A DNA stretch of 64,000 nt. Origin: Lentinula raphanica (lineage: Eukaryota; Basidiomycota; Agaricomycetes; Agaricales; Omphalotaceae). Below the pieces are notes generated by a model. It made no database searches. It had not been told where the DNA came from and saw only the letters and a program-made list of their open reading frames with translations. The stretch covers positions 248,001 to 312,000 of the forward strand of contig JANVFP010000038.1 of assembly GCA_027919835.1 (NCBI GenBank), in the 5' to 3' direction. Position numbers and translations under genes: made by a program. This document shows positions 45,125 to 55,798 of the stretch, piece after piece. Every line of letters begins with the position of its first letter. Within the stretch, counting starts at the first letter, position 1.

Positions 45125-46271
45125 ATGCTGCTCAAACCTTTCGACCGGCGTCTGTCATCTTCTTTGCTTCGAGCCCTTTTGCCTGTTGTATGCTTGTTGG
45201 AAACCTTCGTTGCCGCTCAGCCCCCGATGCAAAAGGTTGCCCCCCCTGCTGGTAATACTCCCATTGATGACGGTGAGTATTTCCTCTGACTCCATCCCTT
45301 GACCATACACTGATGACATTGGGTCTTGAACTTAGCCCTTCGACTCCACATCTATAGCACTGAGACTGAAAGAGTACCCTGTCTGGAGTTTACAGTGCTT
45401 TCGCCATCTGTGTACTATTGCTCTTCACATGGTTTGTCAAAGCTGGTGCACAAAGAATCCATTGAGCTTGGTCAAGTGCGCTTCCAGTCTCTGCAGTCCA
45501 GGAAAACTGTCACCGATGAATTGTCGAGGACTTTGACTGGCAGTACTAGTGGGGCCTCTTGGCGCGACATGGATGACAGCATGGACAACTTAGCCAACTC
45601 ACACATATTCGTTGATACTCCTGGAACAATGGGAATCTGGGAACAAGTGATAGTCAGGGAAACATTCACCGGTAAGTGAAATGTGCGAGGTTCTCTACAT
45701 ATGTTGTATTGATTGGGACATTTCAGAGTTGAAGGTTTTCGAACACCGTTTTGTAAATGCCAACAACAAGAAGTCTATAGAGCTCTTGCTCTTGATTGGC
45801 CACACGGGCCTAAAATTCACTGCCCCCGAATCGACGATGCCAGTGCATGTACAACCCCAAATCATGATGTTGTTCTCTCACCATGTCAACTTTCGAAATC
45901 CAGCTGCGGTCAACAAGGCTATTCAGTATATATCCGGTTTGAAAATAACAGATGTACCGTACTGGCTCAAGGAAGTTTTGATAAACGAGGGTCTGGACAA
46001 GATGCCGAATTGTGGTTTGCCTTGGAACCAAATCGACAAAGCCATAGGAATCCTACCCGAAATCGAGTCCGGATTCATCTATCACAGAGTAGACGTGACG
46101 ACAACAGCGAGCTTGGCGGACTGGAGGGAGAACGTTCGGGTTAAAGGATTAAAGGAGGATGTGCAGGCTGAGATTAAGGCCACAGGTGCTGCTGCGGCTG
46201 AGCCAGCTAGAGCCATAGAAGGTGTAAGAGCAGCGGAAAATTGGGAACGAAAGTCTGGGCCCTCTCACTAG
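45125..46271 (+). CDS. Secreted protein S4 of the tandem family (342 aa)
   Basis: Exons 45125-45272, 45336-45671 and 45727-46271, both introns phase 1. Signal peptide: RRLSSSLLRALLPVVCLLE, then TFVAAQP. Exon 2 has two Cys (PCLEFTV ... YYC), ESIELGQVRFQS, SWRDMDDSMDNLANSHIF and IWEQVIVRETF. Exon 3: SIELLLLIGHTGLKFTAP, VNFRNPAAVNKAI, WLKEVLINEGLDKMP and GLPWNQIDKAIGILP..SGFIYH; it ends KSGPSH, close to the S1 end (KAGPSR). Intron 2 here has stops, which supports splicing in the whole family. Function unknown. Confidence 0.77.
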
Positions 46272-48917
46272 CTTGGACGGTGTGAGTGGATTCGTGTACC
46301 ATTGATCCTCGCCTTGACCTTTCATAAGCTCATTGTTCAATATCCTTCTATCTGTTCATATCATGATTGACTCGATTATTTCAGTATTTATTGATATTCA
46401 TGTTGTCCTTGGGTACTTCACATTGTAGAATCTACGCTGAAACTATTCATTGACAACTGTTTTCATCGTTCGACTGTGCTCTGACCGTGCAAGATAGCGT
46501 TCGTCTGTGAGACTCCTTTCGATCTAATCTCCAGTTGGCGAATTGACCGAGACGGAAGGCCGTGTTTGGGTGTGTATTCCGGAACTCGTGCTCAGAGCTT
46601 GAAAAACACAACTGGGGACCAAGTGCTAGCATTACACTCATGGCTACAGAGTCCAGACACATAGTGAGTATCACTCCAATCCCAATGGATGAGCGCTCAT
46701 GCACATGTGTCCTCGGACAGGTTTTTGCTACCTCGAAAACAGATTGTCGGCTTAGACAAGGAACCCCATGTTCCAGGGTGACTACTTAAACGTCATTCCA
46801 TCTTAAATCATGAACGTTTGAACACTCACTCGTCCCCTCCAGTCAAGTTTGCGCCACTGCCTCAAGGCATCGTCAAAGAGACTACAGAATGCCAGCGTTC
46901 ACTAGTTTATCAGATGAAGGTGTGTGGTTCTACAAAAGATTCCAGTAATAAGGAAACAGACCACGTCACAAAAACCTAGAACTTACCTTGTTGTCTCAAC
47001 GATCCTGTACGCTATCCGAGTCTTGACGAATGCATGATTTCTGCTTTGCGAATATGGAAAATGCAGCGCTATCCGAAAGGTGTGAGTCCGACTTTTGTCA
47101 CTCGAGCGTGATTACCTGAATTGTTGACAGCTGGGTAGTGGAGTTGGAGTAAGAGTACCGGAACCTCTGAGTCTTCGTACTACGGCGACCATGAGCCTGT
47201 CATCATGAGGTCAGGTTCGAACTAGCGCGCGCTGAAATTGACGCCGAACCTTGTTATGTAATACTCACATACTTCGACAACCTCACAGTCCTCACTCAAG
47301 CTTCAACAAAGCCTACCACTAGATATGTGCTCTTCGCGACTTACAGACAGCTAGCGACAACGAGGGAGTATCTCAAGCTCAGAATCCCCTCAAACATTTC
47401 AATCTTCAACGACCGACGGCGCTTCAGAACACACTCCCCGAATCAAAACAGAGACCCCAACTTGCAAGAGCCAACTACAAGAGCTGAACCTCCTCCGTTA
47501 TCATTCATGTGCGTCGAACCCTATGCTTCTGTCTTCATGAGGAGATTCTGAACAAGACATCCGTTCTCTTAGATCTCTATCGCGGCTGGAGAACGTCTGC
47601 TTGTGTACCAGTGACAAATCCCAATATCGTCCCACCCATTGCCGCCATAACGGAGAATGAAGCCCAATCGCTTTCGAATGGCTCGTGTGGATATTTCGGG
47701 TCGACCCGACGAGTACTCGAAGAACTGTGCCGTACACGAAATCAACCGATCTGTTTAGTTTCACTGGAAAGGAATCAGGGCAATAGGAAGAACCTACTCG
47801 TTCTACGCTGGAATATCTACAGGTAAGTCCATGCCAACGTGACCTCAACGCGATTGCTGAAAACGTACTTGGATAAGCAGGCATGGGCATGGTCTATATC
47901 CCTCGATGATAGCACGACCTCTGTCCGGTTCGTCACTGCACCATGGGAAGGAATAGGTGAAACGATCGTCATAGGAAGCGCTGGATCACAGCTGCTGGGC
48001 TGGTTATCATGCTGGAGACTCGCATATGCTGTTTGAAGTGAGAACCAATCTTTTCGTCTTGCCAGTTGAGTGCCGGAACTCATTGCTGCGCTTGTTAGAT
48101 TTTGTTCATCCGACCTTCTCTCCTGGTACATATTTCTGATACTACCACAGGACGACTTGCCGCAGTCGCAACGATCTGTTGGTTATCAGAGATATTCAGA
48201 TGGCAGCGCGAATACATGACCTGAAAGTTGGAATGGTACATGTTCGGTCAGTGGTTTTGTCGCATCGTGGAACGTGTAAATCAACTCTAGATTGACTCGC
48301 GTATTTCTCTTCAGATTGCTTCTGTTTGCAATCCGGAGCCCACGCAAGTAGGCGGAGCTTGGGCAACAAGGATTCCTAGTCTAGAGGCGGTGTCGAAGTG
48401 AACAGAGGTCAACCGCCTGACACTCGGGCGCATCTCAATTTGTGCGATTGAACGCCGATGATGCTATGTGCAGATAGTAGTTCACTATGACATTGGTTGA
48501 ACCTTGTGGTCAAGTGGAAGGGTAATGAGATTGTGCATTCAGCTCCAGGCTGCAAGTTGATTCTCATGGGCGGCGGCCCATATGCTATGCACTGACAAAC
48601 AAAAAAGCGCACGCTGCAACCCATCAAAGTGTGTGACTCTGAGGCAGTGAACTCGAGGGAAAATCGAGCAGACCTATCACATAAATCGCTCTGCAGCCAG
48701 GAAAGCCAGCTCATTCTTCTCTTCCACCACGAAACTCACTTCAACTTTGCAAAAGGAAAGAGAATACACTTTTCACAGGTACGAACCTCATTTCTCTTTT
48801 AGATGTGGTTGCTGATTGTCATTGCAGACTTTGGATCTCAGATTTTGCTGGTCATATCTAGCTCCAATTTCGAACTAGCCTTCCAAAACTCAATCATCGT
48901 GTTCACATCACCAAATT
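46272..48917. other. S4-S5 spacer with repeats R2, R3 and R4 and the S5 promoter
   Basis: R4 about 46660-46740, R2 about 46870-47130, R3 about 47480-47860, leader intron of S5 at 48779-48827. No intact gene. Confidence 0.5.
48779..48827 (+). other. Predicted 5'-UTR intron of S5
   Basis: gtacgaacc ... gtcattgcag, 49 nt, at the place of the other leader introns and followed by the conserved tttgctggtcatatctagctc. Confidence 0.5.
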
Positions 48918-50090
48918 ATGCTGCCCATACCTTTCGACTTGCACCTGTCAACGTCTCGTGTTTGCTGTGCTGTTTTGCTCGCGGCCTGCTTGTTCGATAC
49001 TTTTGTGTTTGCTCGGCCCCTTGAGCCCCGCGAGTCTACTATAACTGACAGTGAGGCCTTTCGATATAACATCCCTTGACCGTTCACTGATACCCATGTG
49101 GAACTTAGACTTCAGAATCAAAGTATCTTACGATTCAAACAACATGGGTAGAAAGCTCTGCCTAAAATCAACAGAAGTCGATGACATTTGCACACCTTAT
49201 CTGTCATCGCCGTTTGAATTGACTAGCATGGAGTCTTTCCACCTTGGCAAGATGAACTTCGCCAGCAAGGACGAGAGAAAGTATACCTTTGATCTTCTGC
49301 AGCAGAATCTGACCGATTCGAAAGAACGTAATCCTTGGAGATCTATGGATGTCGCCATGAAGAATGTATCCAGCTCATACACTCATCCTGACCTGGACAC
49401 TCCGACGGTCCCCGATGATACAATGGAAAACTGGGAACGACTATTGTTTAAAAACACGCCTACGAGTGAGTGAACTGGTATAACTACTTTGCGTATGCGT
49501 ACTGAACTGGATGGATATCAGATATCATAGTAAAAGAATATGGCATCGCGCGCGCGGAAAACCTCGTCCTCTCCATTTCTGATGAGTCGGTGCCATTTGT
49601 TGCGGACGAATCGAGACTTTACGGATCATTCCGGACTGCGTTCTATGGAGTTGTTCATTTCCGGAACAAGGAGGTCATGGACGAGGCTGTTAAGCGAGTC
49701 CGCGACCTGGCTTCAAAACCGAGCGGCGAAATACCCGGTGCGGTATCGAAGGAGGAGACGCAGAAGCTCGAGGTGATGAAGGCTGATTCGCCTTGGATCC
49801 GGGTCAACAAAGCCATGGAATTTCTCTCAAAAAGCGATGCTGGATTCAACTTCTTGAAAGACACCAAAATGATGACACCAGAAACCCTAGAAACCTGGAA
49901 GACAGCACTGACAGAAGGGGTGGCAGCGTCTGTACCGCGGACTTCGACCTCCAGCGCTGAGGATGCGCAGTCTAACATCAAGGTGGCAGAAACAGCGGGT
50001 AGCGGCGGGAGGGGTAGTGGAGGAAGGAGAGAGATTGAGGGGAGGGAGGGGAGAGGAAGAGGGGGAAGGAGAGGAAGAGGGAATTTTTGA
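48918..50090 (+). CDS. Secreted protein S5 of the tandem family with RGG-rich tail (352 aa)
   Basis: Exons 48918-49050, 49109-49465 and 49522-50090, both introns phase 1. Signal peptide: SRVCCAVLLAACLFDTFVFA region. Exon 2: KLCLKSTEVDDIC, MESFHLGKMNF, PWRSMDVAMKNVSSSY, NWERLLFKNTPT. Exon 3: ENLVLSISDESVPF, VVHFRNKEVMDEAV and SPWIRVNKAMEFLSKSDAGFNF. It ends in about 30 residues of Gly/Arg/Glu (GRGSGGRREIEGREGRGRGG and GRRGRGNF). RG-rich tails are usual in RNA-binding nuclear proteins and odd on a protein with a signal peptide. It is closest to the S6 relic. Function unknown. Confidence 0.75.
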
Positions 50091-51279
50091 AGACCGGTCT
50101 AGAAAGGAGAAGCCGGGGCCGCCTGCTTCCTCTGTTACATCCCTTGAAATGTAAGCTCACTCATTCACTCGTTCACACAACGAGTCAACGACTGACACTC
50201 ATCAAAGTATTTATTTAAAATCGTTCCCTCTATTTCACGTGTCTTTGAAACTTGTTAATAACCATCATATCAGCGTTCGTTCTCTTGACACCATGCGCAC
50301 CTATAGCGTTCGTCTGTGGTGCTTCTTCTCTGATGACTCTTGAAGCTTGAAGCTTTGAACCTTGAGGAATTGATTGACTGCAAACTGGTCGACGATGCTG
50401 CAAGTGAAGCTGAGTCTTTGTGTTCCGCGGTCAAGAACCACTGAAAATCATTAACTCGCTGGAGTCAATGCATCGATATTAGGAAGACTATCGGCTCGGG
50501 CTGCAGCGATGTATTTGTCATCGATTGCGGAGAGGTATTGTAGTACCAGTGACAGCAGGAAAACGACATAACTTGAAAGTCAGATGAGTACACATTCGGT
50601 CTGTGGGTTTGTCGACTGTAAAGTGACACTGACCAGCATAATTCTCTTCAAGTGTTTGCTCAAAGCCCTAGGGCTTACAGACAGTCGATGGGCCTTGACG
50701 CTATGTTAAGACAGGGAGTGCAAAAACGCTCTGACGAGGTTCGACACACGTATGCCACCTCGAGCTTGCTCAATTTCCTCCGGCTGATGATTGTTCAAAC
50801 CGGCTGTCAAGACTGATCACAACGGAGAAGCGACGGAAGCATGGACTCCAGGATGAACTATGTGGACAATGTCACGGAATGCTTCTAACTCTAACCATTT
50901 CTTCGCGGATCTAGAGTCTCATGGATAAATGCTTAGATGGCTGATGGCCCCAGCCTCTGTGAACGAACAGCATTCATACGCAACTGCGAATAATGACGAA
51001 ATGAAGCAGTGCAGGATGACCACGACGGGAGAAATTTTCCAGTTCAATCGGGAGGTCGACCGTCGAGGTGAATTCGCTGTTGGCAAATACCAAGTTGTGC
51101 GTTCACGCGTTGCTAATAGGGAATCACTGAATGTCGAACTTCCTCTGACCTGTCTATGTATAATATCGGTCGCTGAGATTTGTGGCTAAGGGCGATAAGA
51201 TCTGATAAGATTGTAAATTCGACTCAAACGACTCGCCGGCTGTTGAAGATGATTCGTATCAGCGGCAGCCCATATGCTC
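50091..51279. other. S5 3' flank and S6 upstream region
   Basis: No gene seen. Bases about 51190-51275 resemble 48500-48590 upstream of S5, as expected of a duplicated unit. Confidence 0.45.
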
Positions 51280-52033
51280 CCATCTATCCCTCAGGTCGTA
51301 CACCGAGTCTGGCATGGAAATCCGGACAGTTCCCGCCAAAACAATGAAAATGTTTGAACGACATTTGGTGCGAGGTATGCGCACGAGTGAGTAACTTGGT
51401 TCCAATGCTTCTTCATATGCTGTACTGAATTGAACATCAGAAATCACCTTAGAGGAACATGCTATCGGGGGATTCCTCAGACTCCGTCTTGGTGAGAGTC
51501 AATCGGTCAAATTCACGGCAGACGATTCGACACCAAAGTTTCATGATGAGCCACCGAAGCTTGTCTTCTCTGCATTTGGTCTGTTCCGGAATGAAACTGT
51601 CAAGAAGGAGGCCGCTGACCAAATTCGCGAACTTGTTGAGGAATCGAAGAAAAAGCGACTTACTTCGGCCTCGAACGCAGTACCACCTTGGTTCGCTGAT
51701 GCAGTATCGGAGGAGGACTTGCCGAAGGTGGTGAAGGATATTTCGCCTTGGATTCAGGTCGACGAAGCCATAAACTTCCTAAGAAGAACCGATGCTGGGT
51801 TTGTCTTCTTCGCGGAGGCGCCAATGATGACAAGAACGATGCTGCAGAATTGGGAGAAAGCTCGGACAGAAGCAGTGAAAGTGTACGTCGAGCAGAAGTT
51901 GACTGGAATTGCTGAGGTGCAAAATGTTGGGGATGATCAAACGGCGAGTGAGAGAGAGGGGGCGAGGAAGAAGGGGAAGGGGAAGGGAAGGTCGAAGGGG
52001 AGAGTGAGAGTAAAAAGTGAAAGATTGGATTAG
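51280..52033 (+). pseudogene. S6: 5'-truncated relic of the secreted family
   Basis: The end of exon 2 survives up to 51386 (TVPAKTMKMFERHLVRG, matching S5 TVPDDTMENWERLLF), followed by a normal intron and exon 3, 51441-52033. Exon 3 is open to its TAG and has LFRNETVKKEA, WFADAVSEEDLPKV and SPWIQVDEAINFLRRTDAGFVFF, ending in a Lys/Gly/Arg tail (KKGKGKGRSKGRVRVKSE). Promoter, signal peptide and most of exon 2 are missing; sequence resembling the far-upstream region of S5 (cagcccatatgct) lies almost directly against the exon 2 remnant. This indicates one internal deletion of about 0.8 kb. Confidence 0.65.
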
Positions 52034-52371
52034 GAAGGAGAAGTGTCAGGCCGTCTGCTTCCTCTGTCAAATCCCCTAGAATGTACGCTCATTATTCATT
52101 CTCGCCCGTTCAAATAACTCGGACTGACATTCATCAAAGTATTTATTGCGTATTGTTCCCTTATTTTGCATTGTAGAGTAGCGCCTGCTTTGATGTTTTT
52201 TGATGCTCATCGTGTCCGTTTCTCAACCTTTCTCTTGACATCGTACATGATAGCGTTCGTAGGCTGAACTTTCTTCTCTGATGGCTCTCGACGGAAGACG
52301 GAAGACCGTGCTTAGACGCCGAGCATGTGTAAGGAAGCGCCCAGTTCAGTGGCTGTGTCACAATACGCTCC
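52034..52371. other. S6 3' flank and BTB-gene promoter
   Basis: The first 110 bp match the S5 3' flank (catcaaagtatttatt). The rest is the upstream region of the BTB gene. No other gene seen. Confidence 0.45.
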
Positions 52372-53468
52372 ATGCATCAGACCATGATCCAAAGGCATCC
52401 AACATATTGGTTCGAAGATGGAGACACCATTCTACACCACAAAATGCTCATAAACGACGATCACGAATCGGAAACTCTGTACAGAATACACTTCTCCAAG
52501 CTCACGTCTGCTGGTTCACCTGAATTCTTCAAATCATCATCTCAGCACGTTACAAACTTATCCGACGATGTACTCAAAGTAGAGTTCTCAAAGCCCATGG
52601 TTGTTGATACTTTGGACGAAGATATATCGAACGATCTGAATGGCTGCAACTACGTTGTGCTTGATCGTAAAAGTGCCATCGATATCCAAGATCTCGCTCA
52701 TCTGTTGGATCATGTCTACGGGGAAAGGTAAGTGAGTAAATACCTTTTCTTGAGTTGATGCCCAATAGCTGAGGCCACCGCTCTTTCTTCGTCTTCTTAG
52801 AAAACTTAACGCAAAGTCAGATCTACCCCGGATCATCTCACTCGTACATATAACGGGCCCAGATCAGCTTAATATGCCAGCACTACATGAAGAGGCCAAG
52901 ATGCATTTCGTGGACTCTTTACCGGGGAATTCTCAGGAGCTAGCATGCTTTCAGTGTGAATGCGCTGAACGGGCGATGGCGTTGGCCATTCGCTATGATA
53001 TCTCCCAGGTATGTTCACTTTCCATCGTGTTATCATTGGCTTCCTAAATACATCGCGTCGCAGGCGCGGAAGTCTTTGCTTTATTACCTCGCCACACAAA
53101 CACACCAAGATCTAGACGTTTCCATCCCGTCACCTATTCGCAACGCTATCTCCAACCTTTCACACTCGGTGTCCAGTAACCTCATCTCGTTCTTCACCCC
53201 CCTGCTATTCACCCCTCCACCCACGTCTCATATGGAATGCACGGATGCCCTTGCAGAGCATTGGATGCCGCTCGTCATCTCTCCGGCGATAGACGATAGC
53301 GCGATGGGAAAACCGTTGCAGACGTTCGAGAAGATGAAGAACGTGAATTGGACGAAGTATGGGATCTGTGAGGATTGCGTGGAGGATAAGAAGAAAGAAT
53401 GGTCGGAAGAGCAGGATAAGGTCTGGGAACTGATGGACGGATGGATATCTGATTCGGCGATGGAATGA
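52372..53468 (+). CDS. BTB/POZ-domain protein (322 aa)
   Basis: Exons 52372-52727, 52801-53008 and 53064-53468, phase-consistent. The N-terminus, RHPTYWFEDGDTILHHKML, then YRIHFSKLTSAGSPEFFKSS, is the typical opening of Agaricomycete BTB proteins (xHPxYxFxDGxxV...FxVHxxxLxxxSxxF). The second part has VHITGPDQLNMPALHEEA and ALAIRYDISQARKSLLYYLA, the helical region after the domain, then a WTKYGICEDCVEDKKKEW zinc-type segment and an acidic C-terminus. Such proteins act as adaptors of Cul3 ubiquitin ligases or in transcriptional complexes; partner unknown. No signal peptide. Confidence 0.75.
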
Positions 53469-53783
53469 GTATATAGTGATATCTGGCCATGGGTCGTGAG
53501 TTGTGGTATAGCTAATGCTCACATGTACCTCTTGGAATGATACTGCTAATACCTTTCGGCAGCAACAGCATGATTCTTTGCCTTCACAAGGCTGTTGCAA
53601 GCTCTAATACTTTCCATGTACAGAATCACGGACTTTCACAGCGATTGTCGGTTCATCATACAGGCTGTAGCTCATACTGTTAATTGCTGTCTTCGAGTTG
53701 AACACGGCTATTAGAGGTTCATATTCTGGAGGTCGTATAAGAGCATTCAACTCTAGCTTCCCTACTTGAAGATCTTGCTTCAG
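53469..53783. other. Intergenic, no gene seen
   Basis: Short region between the BTB stop and the multi-TM gene. A minus-strand frame at 53604-53834 has no recognisable features. Confidence 0.4.
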
Positions 53784-55482
53784 ATGACTGCAGACATACT
53801 TCTGGACAAGGTAAGTCGAGCCTCCCAATTCCATTTCTTGTTAATGCCCATGGTACTGATGGAGTCATGATGCTCCTGTTCAGGCCACCTTCGTTGGAAT
53901 ATGGGTGCGTATATTATACAGTTTGATCTTTCTCAATACGCTGACCTAGACTTGGGGTTCGATCCGTAAGATGGAGTCCGTTCTCTATGGTGAGCTCGTG
54001 TTTCTCTCTTTGACCGTTATTCCCCTCTCATTCTCATCTTGCAGGATGCCATGCCGCCGTCTTCATATTCTCTCTATACTTCATGCGCACCAACAATCCT
54101 TCCTTGCGGTTCAACCCGAATGTCACAGTCTCGGTTCTCGTCATCATGTTCATCTTGTCCACCACACATCTTTGCATTAATTTTTCTCGTGGGATGGAGG
54201 CGTTCGTTTCTTATCAGGATACACCTTTTGGAGCTTCGGTCTATTTGAAGCAATTATGGGCTAAGAGCAATATGGCTAAGCAAGCGGTGTATGTCTTGAA
54301 TATGTGAGTTGAAATTTTACAACTACATATAGCGGATAGACGTTGACTTAACGTTATATGCAGTGTTGTCGGGGACTCCTTCGCTGTAAGTTATATCGTA
54401 CTACTTACATGATGTTCTGTTCAAGCACTTGATTGATATTGTCCACGCAGCTTTATCGATCGTATATCATTCTAAATGACCCAACAATTGGCAACTGCAA
54501 CCAACTGTTCTGCAAACTTCTACTCTTGCCTGCATGCACGTTGATATGTTCTGCGGGTAAGCACAAAACCTCTGAACATCATGGTCACGGTGTACAACAG
54601 GCTATTTACTTGTGCAAACTTTGATTCGTTGTCACTCTGTTCTGTAGCGTGCGGATTTAAGTCCGTTCATAACCTCGGTCAACTACCACATTCCGGAGCG
54701 AATGCGTTCATGCGAGAGATATATAGCTTTCGCATAGGTCTTTTTGCGTTTTCGTTGTTTACGAATACGTTCAATACTTTGCTCGTAGGTTGGTCAACCT
54801 CTTGTTTTGGGTATAGGCGCAGCCCTGATTGATGTTACTATTTCTCTTCTAGTCGCACTCGTTACTCGGCAAATCAGGCAATTAGCAGGTCTTGTTAGTA
54901 CGGTAAACTTAGGAATGCCCAGTCCTTACCGCAAGGTTTGCTGCACACTGTCGGTGGTTTACAATTTATTATAAAGAAGGAACGACCGCTGAATGGGATT
55001 GCATGCTAGATTTCAGTTCGGGACAGGAGTACCCGCTTCCTTGATCACCTCTCTTGTTTTATATTCTCTCAAAATGAATGCAATCGTAGGGATTCTTCAA
55101 CTGCAAACTGACTATATAACTCACAACATTTATAAATTGCTAGTACATCGTACTTGATTCAATGAGCCAGATTGCTGTGAGTGGAGGCCCACCTTCTCGC
55201 GATCTACTCAGACCGTGAAGTTAAGAACTAACATCTCTCTCGTAACAGGGTCTTGCCTCCACCGCAGTGGTGTTGAGCAATTACTTGCCTAGCATCCCTT
55301 CAGCCGAGGGAGCACCCCATGTACTAATATACCATCGAAGTGTTAGTGTTCAGAATCTACGTGAACAGAACGCAGAAGCTGAGAGAAACGGTAAAGCAAG
55401 AGCGGGTTCTGAGTCTTCGGTGAGTCCGCTGAACGTCAGGGTGATGACGGAAGTCAGTCGCCACAGTGATTACAGTGAATGA
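53784..55482 (+). CDS. Multi-TM membrane protein of an Agaricomycete-expanded family
   Basis: Multi-exon gene; I place the start at ATG 53784 (MTADILLDK, spliced to ATFVGIW) and the stop at 55482. Segments in order: MESVLYGCHAAVFIFSLYF; VSVLVIMFILSTTHLCINFSR; KQLWAKSNMAKQAVYVLN; DSFALYRSYII; CKLLLLPACTLICSAACGF; FRIGLFAFSLFTNTFNTLLV followed by VALVTRQIRQLAG; ASLITSLVLYSLKMNAIY; and an ending after SQIAGLASTAVVLSNYLPS. The order Gly-His/Asn helix, RG-x-F-x-x-D/Y-x-x-PFG loop, ALYRxY and late TRQIR is that of a seven-TM-like fungal family of unknown function. The C-terminal 70 residues are cytosolic and Ser/Glu-rich. Exon borders are approximate. Confidence 0.68.
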
Positions 55483-55798
55483 GAGAGGGTTTTGTAGTCT
55501 GTGTATTTTCGAAGTTTTGATACTAGTAGGGTGACTGTACTTGGACTTGCCAGTGGTAACACCTACCACTTTGTAGTATATTGTAGATGTTGAAGAAGGA
55601 TTCTTGGAAAGAACACTTTTAACATGATGAGGGTGGCCCGTTTGCACCGCATGAAGAGCCGAACCAGCCCCCTGGAAGTTGGAACAACCATCGCTGGGCG
55701 TCTAATTTATATTTGCACTAGGCGCCGGACGTCCATGATCAACATGAACGCACTGTTCGCTTTCTCTTTGACCTCGACACGCTCTGACTCCGCTCACG
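55483..55798. other. Promoter region of the CSC1-type gene
   Basis: No gene seen between the two membrane-protein genes. Confidence 0.4.
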
